Assembly (NCBI GenBank): GCA_910575835.1
Contig: CAJTGB010000007.1
Span: 113,674-177,673, forward strand
DNA length: 64,000 nucleotides
Source: Lachnospiraceae bacterium
GTDB taxonomy: Bacteria > Bacillota > Clostridia > Lachnospirales > Lachnospiraceae
Direction: 5' to 3'
Numbering within the stretch: the stretch's first letter is position 1; each line of letters opens with the position of its first letter. A program made the translations under genes and the position numbers. The notes under the pieces were generated by a model that was given only the letters and a program-made list of their open reading frames with translations, was not told where the DNA came from and made no database searches. This document shows, one piece after another, positions 17,692 through 27,144 of this stretch.

Positions 17692-18456
17692 CTACTCCAT
17701 TTTATTTGCCCATCTTAAAATATTTGCTGTCAGAGAATACGGCAGAAGCTTGGACGCAGCCCTCGCCGCCTTCATACCCATCCCATATACAGACACCCGC
17801 CTTCTATCCACGCAGTCTCTAAGCGCCTGCCGAACCACAAGCCTTGGGTCAGCCGCCGCAGACTCCTTGAATGCGTTAGGCAGCACGCCGGAATGCCGGA
17901 AAAACTCTGTATCGACAGGCCCCGGACATACGGCTGTCACAGATATCCCCTTCGGTTCAAGCTCTGCCGCCAACGCCTGCGAAAAGCTGTAGACGTAAGA
18001 CTTGGAAGCGGCATAGACAGCGAACCCCGGCTGCGGGGCAAATGCCGCTGCAGATGCAATATTAACTATTCTACTTCCTTTTGTCAGATAAGGCAAGCAT
18101 ATCCGGGTGATTTTGGTCAGCGCCCGGCAATTCAACCCGATCATGCCAAGCTGCCCGTCGGGATCGCTGGCATAAAAAGCGCCTGTCTTACCGTAACCCG
18201 CGGCATTGACCAGAATGCGCACCTTAGCCTCCCTGCGGTCAAGCTCTCTTTCGATCCGCTCGAATATATAATCGCGCAGCAGATCCCCGTCAAATATCCT
18301 GACCGGAATGTCTACCTGTCCCTGAAGCTCCTTCAAACGCTCTGTTCTTCTTGCTGCCACCCACAATTCGTCAAGATTCCTGTATAACCTTGGGATCTGC
18401 AGGGCAAATTCTCTTCCGATTCCCGAAGACGCTCCTGTGACCAGTGCGATCTTCAT
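17692..18456 (-). CDS. Short-chain dehydrogenase/reductase
   Basis: 254 residues. The N-terminal T-G-A-S-S-G-I-G binds the dinucleotide, N-A-A-G-Y-G-K is the second structural motif, and Y-A-A-S-K (with the preceding Ser in I-A-S-A-A) gives the catalytic Tyr and Lys. V-C-P-G-P-V-D-T-E-F follows as usual. It is a classical NAD(P)H-dependent oxidoreductase of the DltE/YqjQ-like general kind; the substrate is unknown. It lies in a packed run with ygiQ upstream and a membrane protein gene downstream. Confidence 0.92.
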   Translation of the reverse strand: MKIALVTGASSGIGREFALQIPRLYRNLDELWVAARRTERLKELQGQVDIPVRIFDGDLLRDYIFERIERELDRREAKVRILVNAAGYGKTGAFYASDPDGQLGMIGLNCRALTKITRICLPYLTKGSRIVNIASAAAFAPQPGFAVYAASKSYVYSFSQALAAELEPKGISVTAVCPGPVDTEFFRHSGVLPNAFKESAAADPRLVVRQALRDCVDRRRVSVYGMGMKAARAASKLLPYSLTANILRWANKME

Positions 18457-18473
18457 ACTATCATCTCCCCTAT

Positions 18474-20363
18474 CTACTTATTGGCTTTCTTTTTATGAAT
18501 ACTTCTTATCTTTTTCTTGTTTCCTTTTTTTCTTCTGTCAGATCCGTTCTCCTTGCCGCCGTGATCCTTCTTAGGCCTGATCAGGCAGCGGCTGCTATAG
18601 CCTGCCAGATCCATCCTGCCGCCCTTCTTAAGAGCCTCTAAGACCAGATCATAATTCTTCGGATCCCTGTACTGGATCAGCGCGCGCTGCATCGCCTTCT
18701 CGTGCGGATTCTTCGGCACGTACACCGGCTTCATATTTCTTGGATCTACTCCGGTATAATACATACAGGTAGAGATCGTCGACGGCGTCGGATAGAAGTC
18801 CTGCACCTGCTCCGGCATATAGCCCAGATCCCGAAGGTACTCTGCCAATTCTATAGCTTCCTTCATAGAGGAACCCGGATGGGAGGACATCAGATACGGA
18901 ACCAGGTATTGATCCCTGCCAAGCTGCCGGTTGATTGCCTGATATTTCTTCACAAACGCCTGATAAACCTGATTGCCGGGCTTGCCCATCTTCTCAAGCA
19001 CCGCGTCCGACACATGTTCCGGCGCCACCTTAAGCTGCCCGCTTACATGGTATCCGCACAATTCCCGGAAAAAAGTATCGTCCTTATCCGCCATAACGTA
19101 ATCGAACCGTATCCCGGAACGGATGAATACCTTCTTCACGCCCGGCAGCGCCCTGAGCCTTCTAAGAAGCGAAACATAGTCGCTGTGATCTGCCGTAAGA
19201 TTCCCGCATGGTTTCGGAAAAAGGCACTGCTTTTCCTTGCAGACCCCGCGGGATAACTGCTTCGTGCATGAGGGATGCCTGAAATTCGCCGTAGGCCCGC
19301 CCACATCATGGATATAGCCTTTAAAATCCTTGTCCCTGCAGAACCCTTCGGCTTCCGCTATCAGGGATTCCTGGCTTCTGGTCTGCAGTATCCGTCCCTG
19401 ATGAAATGTCAGCGCGCAGAAGCTGCAGCCGCCAAAGCAGCCGCGGCTGCTGACAAGACTGAACTTCACCTCCGCAATCGCCGGCACGCCTCCCGCCGCC
19501 TCGTAGGACGGGTGGTATGTCCGCATATACGGATAACTATAGATATCGTCCATCTCATTCTGATTAAGAGGCAGGGAGGGCGGATTCTGTACCACGTACA
19601 TATGCCTGCCGTAAGGTTCTATGAGCCTCTTTCCCGCAAATGGGTCGGTATTGCAATACTGTATATAGAAGCTTCTGGCATACAGCAGTCTGTCTGCCTG
19701 CATCTCCTCGTATCCCGGAAGCATGACGCCGTCATAGACGCCCGACGGATCGCCTGTCTTGTAAACCGTTCCCTGGATAAACGTAATGTCGCGGATATCA
19801 ATACCGCTCTCTAAGGCCTCCGCGATCTCCACTATGGAACGCTCTCCCATGCCGTAAGAGATAAGATCCGCTCCTGAATCTAAGAGCACGGAACGCCTAA
19901 GCTTATCCGACCAGTAGTCATAATGCGCAAGCCTCCGAAGGCTTGCTTCGATCCCGCCAAGGATCACAGGCGTCTTCTTATAAGTCTGCCGGATCAGATT
20001 GCCGTAGACGGCCGCCGCGTGATCCGGCCTCTTGCCCATCACCCCGCCCGGGGTATATGCGTCCGTCTTCCTGCGCTTCTTCGACACGGTATAATGATTC
20101 ACCATGGAATCCATATTCCCCGCCGACACCAGGAACCCAAGCCTTGGTTCTCCAAACTCGGCAATGCTTGCCGGATCCTTCCAGTCCGGCTGGGCTATGA
20201 TCCCCACGCGGTAACCGTGCGCCTCTAAGACTCTGGTGATGATGGCATGGCCGAAAGACGGATGATCCACATAAGCATCTCCCGACACATAGACAAAATC
20301 CACCGCATCCCAGCCCCGCTCTTCCATATCCTTCTTACAGACAGGCAAAAATCCTGTGTTCAT
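18474..20363 (-). CDS. YgiQ family radical SAM protein
   Basis: 629 residues. The cluster motif C-F-G-G-C-S-F-C (CxxxCxxC) lies near residue 314 and binds the [4Fe-4S] used to cleave S-adenosylmethionine. The N-terminal half (D-A-Y-V-D-H-P-S-F-G, G-G-I-E-A-S-L-R-R) is the YgiQ-specific domain, and the Lys/Arg-rich tail (K-K-G-N-K-K-K-I-R-S) is also common in the family. The reaction is not established. The gene begins 1 bp after the HAD phosphatase stop. UPF0313 is an older name for this family. Confidence 0.93.
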   Translation of the reverse strand: MNTGFLPVCKKDMEERGWDAVDFVYVSGDAYVDHPSFGHAIITRVLEAHGYRVGIIAQPDWKDPASIAEFGEPRLGFLVSAGNMDSMVNHYTVSKKRRKTDAYTPGGVMGKRPDHAAAVYGNLIRQTYKKTPVILGGIEASLRRLAHYDYWSDKLRRSVLLDSGADLISYGMGERSIVEIAEALESGIDIRDITFIQGTVYKTGDPSGVYDGVMLPGYEEMQADRLLYARSFYIQYCNTDPFAGKRLIEPYGRHMYVVQNPPSLPLNQNEMDDIYSYPYMRTYHPSYEAAGGVPAIAEVKFSLVSSRGCFGGCSFCALTFHQGRILQTRSQESLIAEAEGFCRDKDFKGYIHDVGGPTANFRHPSCTKQLSRGVCKEKQCLFPKPCGNLTADHSDYVSLLRRLRALPGVKKVFIRSGIRFDYVMADKDDTFFRELCGYHVSGQLKVAPEHVSDAVLEKMGKPGNQVYQAFVKKYQAINRQLGRDQYLVPYLMSSHPGSSMKEAIELAEYLRDLGYMPEQVQDFYPTPSTISTCMYYTGVDPRNMKPVYVPKNPHEKAMQRALIQYRDPKNYDLVLEALKKGGRMDLAGYSSRCLIRPKKDHGGKENGSDRRKKGNKKKIRSIHKKKANK

Positions 20364-21047
20364 CTACAGCACCTCGTATGTCCCGTTCTTTATATCATCA
20401 TATCTGTATATGTAGTAATCCGCAAGGCTCTTCTTCTTCTCCTCCTGCGGCCTGGAGCATTCGTCATCCACACCGCACACCTTCATCCCCGCGTTCTTTC
20501 CGGCCAAGATCCCCATCGGCACGTCTTCAAATACCAGGCATCTTCCCGGTTCGACTCCAAGTTCATCCGCCACCAGAAGATACACGTCCGGGGCCGGCTT
20601 CCCCTTCGCCACCTCGCAGGCGGTCCTTACCACATCAAAATATCCTGCCACGCCAAGCGCCTCCAGGGTATCATCAACCAGGGTGCGGCCGTTGCTGGTC
20701 GCGATTCCAAGCTTCTTCCCCTGACGCTTCATCTCCAGTATAAAATCATACACTCCGTCCTTAAGCGGAGCCTGCTTCACATATCTCTCATGGGCCATAT
20801 CCGTCCATTCAGCCATGATCTCTTCCCGTGTGTGACTAAGCGTCGGGAAGGAATCCAGGAAAAACTGGGCGACCTCGGAAAAGCTCATTCCCTCCATATC
20901 ATCAGGGAAATTCTCCGGCGCCGTCAGTCCGTGCCTCACGTAGAAATCCTCATCCACCGAGGGCCAGATCCACATGGAATCGACCAGCGTCCCGTCCAGA
21001 TCAAAAATCACAGCCTCAATATCTTCAAGCATCTTCGTCTCTAACAT
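20364..21047 (-). CDS. HAD family phosphatase, beta-phosphoglucomutase-like
   Basis: 227 residues. Motif I is D-L-D-G-T-L-V-D-S with the nucleophile Asp, motif II is T-S-N-G-R, a Lys follows in K-G-K-P-A-P-D-V-Y, and the acidic motif is V-F-E-D-V-P-M-G. The ~60-residue helical cap between motifs I and II places it in subclass I with beta-phosphoglucomutase and phosphoglycolate phosphatase. The substrate is unknown. GGAG lies 7 bp before the ATG at 21047, which overlaps the end of the preceding pseudouridine synthase gene by 7 bp. Confidence 0.92.
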   Translation of the reverse strand: MLETKMLEDIEAVIFDLDGTLVDSMWIWPSVDEDFYVRHGLTAPENFPDDMEGMSFSEVAQFFLDSFPTLSHTREEIMAEWTDMAHERYVKQAPLKDGVYDFILEMKRQGKKLGIATSNGRTLVDDTLEALGVAGYFDVVRTACEVAKGKPAPDVYLLVADELGVEPGRCLVFEDVPMGILAGKNAGMKVCGVDDECSRPQEEKKKSLADYYIYRYDDIKNGTYEVL

Positions 21048-21760
21048 CCTCTGACTCCTTCTAATTCTTCCTTTGTAAGCGGCCGGTATTCCCCCGCCTT
21101 CAAATTATTATCCAGCATCAGCGTCCCCATGCTCTCCCGCCTCAGATATACCACTTCCTTACCCACAGCCTCGAACATACGCTTGACCTGATGATATTTT
21201 CCTTCCTGTATCGTAAGCAGGATCTCTGATTCTTCGCCGGCATTCAGGATTTGAAGGATCCCCGGCCTTGTCAGTTCTTCCTCTTCTGCCGTCCCGATAT
21301 CCAATCCCCCGGCAAATCTTCTGACATCCTCTTCGGTGACGCATCCGCGGACCCTGGCGTAATAGGTCTTGTCCACATGGCGCCGCGGAGACAGCAGGCG
21401 GTGCGCCAGCTTCCCGTCGTTGGTGATCAGAAGAAGCCCTTCCGTATCCTTATCAAGCCGCCCTACCGGGAACAGATCCTTACGCTTCTTATCCCTGATC
21501 AGATCTATGACCGTCCTTTCTCTGGGATCTTCCGTGGCGGAGATCACCCCCGCCGGCTTATTCAGCATATAATACTCATAGGCGGCATATCCGATCTCTC
21601 TGCCATCGACGGTTACCATGTCTTTTTCTTCGTCGATCTTAAGCTCCGGGGCATTGACCGTCCTGCCGCCGACCGTAACCTGTCCTTTCCGAATACAGCG
21701 TTTCACTTCCTGCCGGGTCCCTACTCCCATATCAGCCAGATATTTGTCCAACCGGATCAT
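21041..21760 (-). CDS. RsuA/RluB family pseudouridine synthase
   Basis: 239 residues. The S4 domain (I-R-L-D-K-Y-L-A-D-M, C-I-R-K-G-Q-V-T-V-G-G) precedes the catalytic G-R-L-D-K-D-T-E-G-L-L-L-I-T-N-D-G. The later K-Y-H-Q-V-K-R-M-F is typical of the RsuA group, which modifies one uridine in 16S rRNA or the RluB/RluF sites in 23S rRNA. The ATG at 21760 has GGAGG 8 bp upstream and overlaps the stop of the upstream methyltransferase gene, suggesting coupled translation. An ATG five codons earlier lacks a site. Confidence 0.93.
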   Translation of the reverse strand: MIRLDKYLADMGVGTRQEVKRCIRKGQVTVGGRTVNAPELKIDEEKDMVTVDGREIGYAAYEYYMLNKPAGVISATEDPRERTVIDLIRDKKRKDLFPVGRLDKDTEGLLLITNDGKLAHRLLSPRRHVDKTYYARVRGCVTEEDVRRFAGGLDIGTAEEEELTRPGILQILNAGEESEILLTIQEGKYHQVKRMFEAVGKEVVYLRRESMGTLMLDNNLKAGEYRPLTKEELEGVRGC

Positions 21761-23136
21761 CAGCACAGCCTCCATCCCGGCAGATATTTGTTCTTAAGAA
21801 CTCCGCCGCCAAGCTTCCCGAATCCAAGGGGATATCCATCCACACAGACGAGCCTCCAGCCCTTCTCCCCGGCCGCCGTCATCTCTTCTACATCCAAAGT
21901 CTCCCCCTTAAGATACTTAAAGACTCTCTCGTCCTTCGCCGTAAAATCAATACAATGCCTGTATTCTTCCTTTTTCAGATGCATCGCCAACGCCTGGCTC
22001 GGCTCGAAGCGGTTCTTCTTAAGCTCTCCGAGCAAGAGTCCCGTGCGCAGGAATCTGACGCCCCGCAGATCAGGAAGCCCCTCCGGCATATAGTAGACCC
22101 TCTCCCCCCGGATATCCAGGCGGGTACTGTCAAGCTCAAAAGATACATCCTTAAAAAATTCCTCCACCGTCTCAGGGATCTTCACGCCCTTCGCCCTGAC
22201 AGGCAAAACGTCCCTCCCCGCAGCGTCCCCTTTCTTAAGAAGCGCCAGATAATGGCCCTCTCCTTTCATCTTATGAGGGAAGATGCGGACGGTCTTTTTA
22301 AGCTCCTCATCCGGCTTCTCTAAGACCTCCGGGATACCCTGGCAGAATCCTTCATAAGGCGCGATCTTAGAAATGCGAAATTCCGGGCAGCATTCCCTTA
22401 GCCAGCCGACGACCTGCTCATTCTCCCGCCCGTCGAACGTGCAGGTAGAATAGAGCAGCATGCCGCCCGGCCTTAACATCTGCGCCGCCTGCAGGATAAT
22501 GCTCTTCTGGATATTGCAGAAATACTCCGGTCCGTGTTCTTCCCACGCCTTCACCATCTTCTTATCCTTGCGGAACATCCCCTCGCCGGAACAGGGTGCG
22601 TCGATTAAGATTTTGTCAAAATACTCCGGGAAATACTGTGCAAGCCTCCCCGGCTCTTCACTTAAGACCAGCACATTGCCGATCCCGAATACTTCTATAT
22701 TCTTAAGCAGCCCCTTCGCTCTCGAACTGCTGATGTCATTAGCTGCAAGAAGCCCCGTTCCAAGAAGCCTTGCGCCAAGCTCCGTCGCCTTGCCCCCCGG
22801 CGCGGCGCACAGATCTAAGACTCTGTCACCCGGCTCTATGGGAAGCCGGCTTGCAGGCGTCATAGCGCTTGGCTCCTGAAGATAATAAAGCCCTGCAAAA
22901 TAATACGGATGCTTCGCGGGAGACAGATTCTCCCCGTCATAATAAAACCCATTCTCGATCCACGGGATCGGCGTGATCTCAAAGGGACAGATCTTCTGGA
23001 ATTCCTTTACAGAGATCTTCGACGTATTCACACGCAGACCATAATATCTCGGTTCTTCATAGCACGCCAGATAGGCGCCCATCTCCTCCCCAAGAAGCCC
23101 TTGCATCTTCTCTTCAAATGCAGACGGCAGGTTCAT
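21760..23136 (-). CDS. RsmF/RsmB-type 16S rRNA m5C methyltransferase
   Basis: 458 residues. The SAM-binding core holds V-L-D-L-C-A-A-P-G-G-K-A-T, the D-A-P-C-S-G-E-G-M-F motif IV with one catalytic Cys, and S-T-C-T-F with the other. The C-terminal ~150 residues match the RsmF-type PUA-like extension. It methylates cytosine C5 in 16S rRNA; the exact position is not certain. The ATG at 23136 follows GGAGGTGGAACC; an upstream extension of 15 codons has no site. It heads a block of translation-related genes. Confidence 0.92.
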   Translation of the reverse strand: MNLPSAFEEKMQGLLGEEMGAYLACYEEPRYYGLRVNTSKISVKEFQKICPFEITPIPWIENGFYYDGENLSPAKHPYYFAGLYYLQEPSAMTPASRLPIEPGDRVLDLCAAPGGKATELGARLLGTGLLAANDISSSRAKGLLKNIEVFGIGNVLVLSEEPGRLAQYFPEYFDKILIDAPCSGEGMFRKDKKMVKAWEEHGPEYFCNIQKSIILQAAQMLRPGGMLLYSTCTFDGRENEQVVGWLRECCPEFRISKIAPYEGFCQGIPEVLEKPDEELKKTVRIFPHKMKGEGHYLALLKKGDAAGRDVLPVRAKGVKIPETVEEFFKDVSFELDSTRLDIRGERVYYMPEGLPDLRGVRFLRTGLLLGELKKNRFEPSQALAMHLKKEEYRHCIDFTAKDERVFKYLKGETLDVEEMTAAGEKGWRLVCVDGYPLGFGKLGGGVLKNKYLPGWRLC

Positions 23137-23204
23137 GGTTCCACCTCCAGATTCAAACATACTGAGAATAGTATAACACATCCTGTACCATATCTCCAGA
23201 TTTT

Positions 23205-23921
23205 CTATTGGGAAAATTCATACTCTAACTTCCGCTCCTCCAGTGACAGCAGAACATAATAGGGATTCACGCTGAGCTCCCTCCCGCCTTCAAAGGAATA
23301 GATACCGACGTGAAGATGGACGGCAAACTGGCCTCTGGTCCCTTCCGGGCCGTATCCAGAGTCCCCCATAAGCCCCAGGAGTTCTCCCGCCTTCACTTTC
23401 TGGCCTTTTTCAAGGTTGGCGTAGGAGTCCAGATGTGCGTAGTAATAATAGATACCACTATTCGAGGTGATTCCTACACGGTATCCGCCCTTTTCCAGCC
23501 AGCCAAGGTTGGTGATCACCCCGTCCGTCATGCTGAGAACCGGGTAAACGCCCCGTTTATCAACGCTTGCCATGATATCGGTGCCTTCATGGCCGCTGAC
23601 TCCATTGTACTTGCGCTCTGCCATCCACCCGTCAACATAGGAGGTTTTGAGTGACTTATCCACAATGGACTCCGGAATTGGGTGATAAATCACATCCTTT
23701 TCCACATTTGTGAGGAAAGTTTTACACTCTTCTGATAATGACTCCCGATTTTGCAGCATAGAATCGGAAAAAAAGTCCCTTCGGAATTCCGGGTCGTCGA
23801 TCGTCTTCTGTAAAAGTTCATGAGACCGCCCGGTCTCTCTTATGTGGTTTGCTCCCAATACGGTGAAAAGTGCGATAAGAAATATCGATATGATAAGATT
23901 TTTGATCTTCTGATACTGCAT
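23205..23921 (-). CDS. M23 family metallopeptidase, membrane-anchored
   Basis: 238 residues. A hydrophobic segment at ~6-24 anchors or exports it. The LytM-type zinc peptidase domain shows His111 and Asp115 (H-E-G-T-D), His163 (Y-A-H-L-D) and the H-L-H motif at 202-204, all the residues expected for an active enzyme. Such enzymes cut peptide cross-bridges of peptidoglycan outside the membrane, in growth, division or sporulation (SpoIIQ-like). A loose AGAAAGG precedes the ATG. It is the first gene after the pepD terminator. Confidence 0.93.
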   Translation of the reverse strand: MQYQKIKNLIISIFLIALFTVLGANHIRETGRSHELLQKTIDDPEFRRDFFSDSMLQNRESLSEECKTFLTNVEKDVIYHPIPESIVDKSLKTSYVDGWMAERKYNGVSGHEGTDIMASVDKRGVYPVLSMTDGVITNLGWLEKGGYRVGITSNSGIYYYYAHLDSYANLEKGQKVKAGELLGLMGDSGYGPEGTRGQFAVHLHVGIYSFEGGRELSVNPYYVLLSLEERKLEYEFSQ

Positions 23922-23965
23922 ATAACAGGCCTTTCTATAGGGATGGTTTTATTCTCACTATATGA

Positions 23966-24001
23966 AAAAGACCGGCTCCCTATTCCGGGAGCCGGTCTTT
24001 T
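23966..24001 (-). terminator. Terminator after pepD
   Basis: A perfect 15-bp stem (arms 23966-23980 and 23987-24001, loop of 6) rich in G+C at its core and flanked by A/T runs, so the minus strand ends in UUUUU. It lies 13 bp past the pepD stop. Confidence 0.92.
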
Positions 24002-24013
24002 CGGCCTCTGTAT

Positions 24014-25462
24014 TTACTTACAATTCTTAAGGATCGCTTTCAGGTAATCCCAGCTTCTCTGCGTAGACGCGATCTCCAGCTTCTCATTCACGGAATGCAC
24101 ATCCAGGACATTCGGTCCGCAGGATACGCAGTCAAGATCCGAACGCTTGCCAAGGAAGAGCCCGCATTCCAGACCTGCATGTATCACGGAGACTACCGGC
24201 TCGCTGCCGTAGAGTTCGCGGTATGTATCCACCATGATCCGGCGGAGCTCTGAATCTGGATCGTACTGCCATGCCGGATATTCTCCGACCACGCGTCCGG
24301 CTCCGCCGGAAGCCTTCGCACACAGCTCCATCTGTTCCTTCAGTTGATGTTTCCTGCTCTCAACAGAGCTTCGGATCATGCATACCGTTCTTACACAGTC
24401 TTCCTTCGTCTCTACCACACCGGTATTCAGCGAAGTCTCAACCACGCCTTCAAGCTTCCGGCTGAACTCCACAAGCCCGTTAGGACACAGTTCAAGGTAC
24501 GTGATCACATGTTCCGTAGAAGCCTCGCCGAAGGCCCGGCAGCCTGATACTTCAAAGACCTCCGTATCCACCGTAAGCCCCGGCTCCTCACCCATGAATT
24601 CTGCCTTCCAGATCGCTGCCATATCGTTTGCCATATCAAGGATCGCCGACGCCTGCTCCTTATCGGCTAACAGCTCTGCCGAAGTATCCAGCGCGATCAC
24701 GTTATCCTTAGATCCGCCGCCGACATTGACCAAACGGAACGGGATCTCTCTTGCGATATGATACAGGAGGCGTCCCATCATTTTGTGGGAATTGCCGCGC
24801 TGCTTATGGATCTCTGCGCCGGAATGTCCTCCCAGAAGTCCGTGGATACGGATCTTTACAAGACTTCCGTCTCTTACTTCTCTCTCAACCGGAATCTCGG
24901 TCACATACTGGATACCGCCGGCGCATCCGGTGGTCAGTATGCCTTCTTCCTCGGAATCCAGATTGATGAGCTTGCGTCCCTTAAGCTGCGTCAGGTCGAT
25001 CGCGTGAGCGCCTCCCATGCCGTCTTCCTCGTCTACGGTGAACAGCGCCTCGATCGGAGGATGCGGGATATCGTCGCTGTCTAAGAGCGCCATCGCCATC
25101 GCTACCGCTATGCCGTCGTCGCCGCCCAGGGTCGTATCCCTTGCCTTCAGATAACCGTCCTCCACATATAAGTCCAGTCCGTCTGTCTTGAAATCATGCT
25201 TAGAATCCGCCGTCTTCTCACACACCATATCAATATGTCCCTGGATGATCACCGGCTCGCTCTCTTCATAGCCTGCGGTTCCGGGCTTACGGATGATCAC
25301 GTTATTCGCCTCATCCTGGATCACCTCTAATCCGCGCTCCTTCGCAAACGCAACGCAATAGTCGCTGATACGCTTGGTGTCAAAGGTTCCGTGCGGGATC
25401 TGGCACATCTCCTCAAAAAAATGAAATACCTTCCGGGGTTCCTGATTTTCTAATACTGCCAC
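24014..25462 (-). CDS. pepD: Aminoacyl-histidine dipeptidase (M20 family)
   Basis: 482 residues. Metal-ligand segments of the M20 family are visible: G-H-I-D-M-V, G-G-D-D-G-I-A-V-A, D-E-E-D-G-M-G-G-A, and H-A-G-L-E-C-G near the end. PepD cleaves Xaa-His and related dipeptides in the cytoplasm. The start codon is GTG (25462), with GAGAGG 9 bp upstream. It is monocistronic, divergent from ylbJ, with its own terminator. A candidate promoter TTGATT-17-GATAAT lies in the upstream gap. Confidence 0.95.
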   Translation of the reverse strand: MAVLENQEPRKVFHFFEEMCQIPHGTFDTKRISDYCVAFAKERGLEVIQDEANNVIIRKPGTAGYEESEPVIIQGHIDMVCEKTADSKHDFKTDGLDLYVEDGYLKARDTTLGGDDGIAVAMAMALLDSDDIPHPPIEALFTVDEEDGMGGAHAIDLTQLKGRKLINLDSEEEGILTTGCAGGIQYVTEIPVEREVRDGSLVKIRIHGLLGGHSGAEIHKQRGNSHKMMGRLLYHIAREIPFRLVNVGGGSKDNVIALDTSAELLADKEQASAILDMANDMAAIWKAEFMGEEPGLTVDTEVFEVSGCRAFGEASTEHVITYLELCPNGLVEFSRKLEGVVETSLNTGVVETKEDCVRTVCMIRSSVESRKHQLKEQMELCAKASGGAGRVVGEYPAWQYDPDSELRRIMVDTYRELYGSEPVVSVIHAGLECGLFLGKRSDLDCVSCGPNVLDVHSVNEKLEIASTQRSWDYLKAILKNCK

Positions 25463-25596
25463 TTTTGTGTACCTCTCTTTCTTTCTTCAACTCCTTTTGT
25501 ATCTTCTATTATCCGATACCATTCATAAAAAATCAAGCGGTTCCATAGAATAAAATAATTACTATTCTCATGCTGTCCAAACAACGAGGAATTGCC

Positions 25597-26529
25597 ATGA
25601 AACATATATTTTCAACCCTGTGCACCATCTTTTTATTCATCCTTATGCTGCTCTTCCCCCAGGATGCATTCAAAGGGGCAAGCGCCGGACTGCTCCTGTG
25701 GTTTCACACGGTACTGCCTACCTTGCTGCCTTTTATCATCCTGTCCAATCTTCTGATGAAGACCGGCGCTGTCGACTGGATCGCACTGGCGGTCTCCCCC
25801 GTTCTGTGCCGTTTCTTCCGTGTATCCCCCTACGGCGCTTTTGCCATACTGACAGGTTTCCTATGCGGATGCCCCATGGGCGGGAAGGTGACGGCAGATC
25901 TTATCAGAGACGGAAGCATCACCAGGCAGGAAGGACGTTATCTTCTGTCCTTTTGCAACAATACAAGCCCTATGTTCATGATAAGCTTCGTGATCTGGAA
26001 GAATCTGGGCCGCGAGGAACAGACCGCCCTATTGCTTGCGGTCCTGCTTGGCTCCCCCATCCTGCTAAGCTTCCTGTTCCGCTTATACTACCGGATCCCA
26101 AGGCCGGTTCAGACGCTTAAGCCCGATCTTAGGGCCGTCCCGGTATCGTCAGAAGGCGTCCTTGACGATTGTATCATGAATAGTTTCGAGACGATCACCC
26201 GGATCGGCGGCTACATGATGCTTTTTGCCATAATCATCTCCCTGGCAGAGCTCCTTTGCGCCAAGTCCGCCCTTGTATCCCTTATCCTGCTCCCTTCCCT
26301 GGAGATCACCAACGGAGTCCCTATGATCTGCAGCTTAGACCTTCCTTATGATGTCAGGCTGATCGGCACGCTTGCGCTGACCTCCTTCGGCGGATGGTGC
26401 GCCGCCGCTCAGACGAAGGCAATGATACGGGGGACCTCCCTTGAATTCCTTCCCTACATAATCGAAAAGCTGGCCACCGCATTGGTAACCAGCCTTCTCG
26501 CTTATATATTGTTAGCCTTACTGCATTAA
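25597..26529 (+). CDS. ylbJ: Sporulation integral membrane protein YlbJ
   Basis: 310 residues with about eight membrane segments. The nucleoside-recognition/Gate-type motifs are visible: L-P-T-L-L-P-F-I-I, G-C-P-M-G-G-K-V-T-A-D and F-C-N-N-T-S-P-M-F-M. In Bacillus subtilis ylbJ is needed for sporulation and lies beside coaD and rsmD; the same three genes are neighbours here, though ylbJ is on the opposite strand. The ATG at 25597 has GAGG 8 bp in front. Its end overlaps the convergent coiled-coil gene by 12 bp. Confidence 0.9.
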   Translation: MKHIFSTLCTIFLFILMLLFPQDAFKGASAGLLLWFHTVLPTLLPFIILSNLLMKTGAVDWIALAVSPVLCRFFRVSPYGAFAILTGFLCGCPMGGKVTADLIRDGSITRQEGRYLLSFCNNTSPMFMISFVIWKNLGREEQTALLLAVLLGSPILLSFLFRLYYRIPRPVQTLKPDLRAVPVSSEGVLDDCIMNSFETITRIGGYMMLFAIIISLAELLCAKSALVSLILLPSLEITNGVPMICSLDLPYDVRLIGTLALTSFGGWCAAAQTKAMIRGTSLEFLPYIIEKLATALVTSLLAYILLALLH

Positions 26530-27144
26530 TTCTTCTTCTTCCATCCCATATTCCGGTTCCGGCTCAGGACTGCCGTACTCTGCTTCCAGGCCGCTCGCGG
26601 ACTGATCTGGAATCTCAAGCTCTGAACGGTTATTGCGGACCATATCATAGCACTCCTGCAGAGAATTCACCAGTCCGTCGTATTTCGTCGTGTAGCTGTC
26701 AAGCGTATGCCCGATGATGCTCTCCGCATTCGCCAGCAGATCATCCGTATACTGCATCGCACCGATCCTGATATCATTGGCGTCGCGGGTCGCATTGTCA
26801 AGGATCTCCTGAGCCTGCTCCGTAGCCGCAGTCACGATCTCATTGGCCTGGGAATATGCCTGCTGCATGATCTCGTGTTCGCTGACCAGTTCGCTTGTAT
26901 GGATCTGAGCTTCCTCAATCATGCTGTCCGCTTTCGACTGGGCGTCTGCCAGGATCGCGTCCTTATTGGCGATGATCTTCTGATAACGCTTGATCTCATC
27001 CGGCGTCTTCATACGGAGCTCCCTAAGAAGCTCGTCCATCTGATCTTTATTTACAATGATCTTAGAAGTAGACAACGGCTGAAACTTACAGCTGTCAATA
27101 TACTCTTCTATCTCTTCAATAATCTGTTCTATGCGGCTGCTCAT
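26518..27144 (-). CDS. Coiled-coil protein, V-ATPase subunit H / DivIVA-like
   Basis: 208 residues, nearly all helical: acidic N-terminus, a long heptad-rich region (~40-185) full of Ala, Glu, Gln and Asp, and an acidic tail of Glu-Pro repeats. Proteins of this kind in clostridia are often labelled ATPase or V-type ATPase subunit H-like, but no nucleotide-binding motif is present. The amphipathic layout recalls DivIVA-like scaffolds. The gene directly precedes the minus-strand coaD stop (coaD ends where it starts), so they form a unit rsmD-coaD-this gene. The function is unknown. Confidence 0.75.
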   Translation of the reverse strand: MSSRIEQIIEEIEEYIDSCKFQPLSTSKIIVNKDQMDELLRELRMKTPDEIKRYQKIIANKDAILADAQSKADSMIEEAQIHTSELVSEHEIMQQAYSQANEIVTAATEQAQEILDNATRDANDIRIGAMQYTDDLLANAESIIGHTLDSYTTKYDGLVNSLQECYDMVRNNRSELEIPDQSASGLEAEYGSPEPEPEYGMEEEELMQ

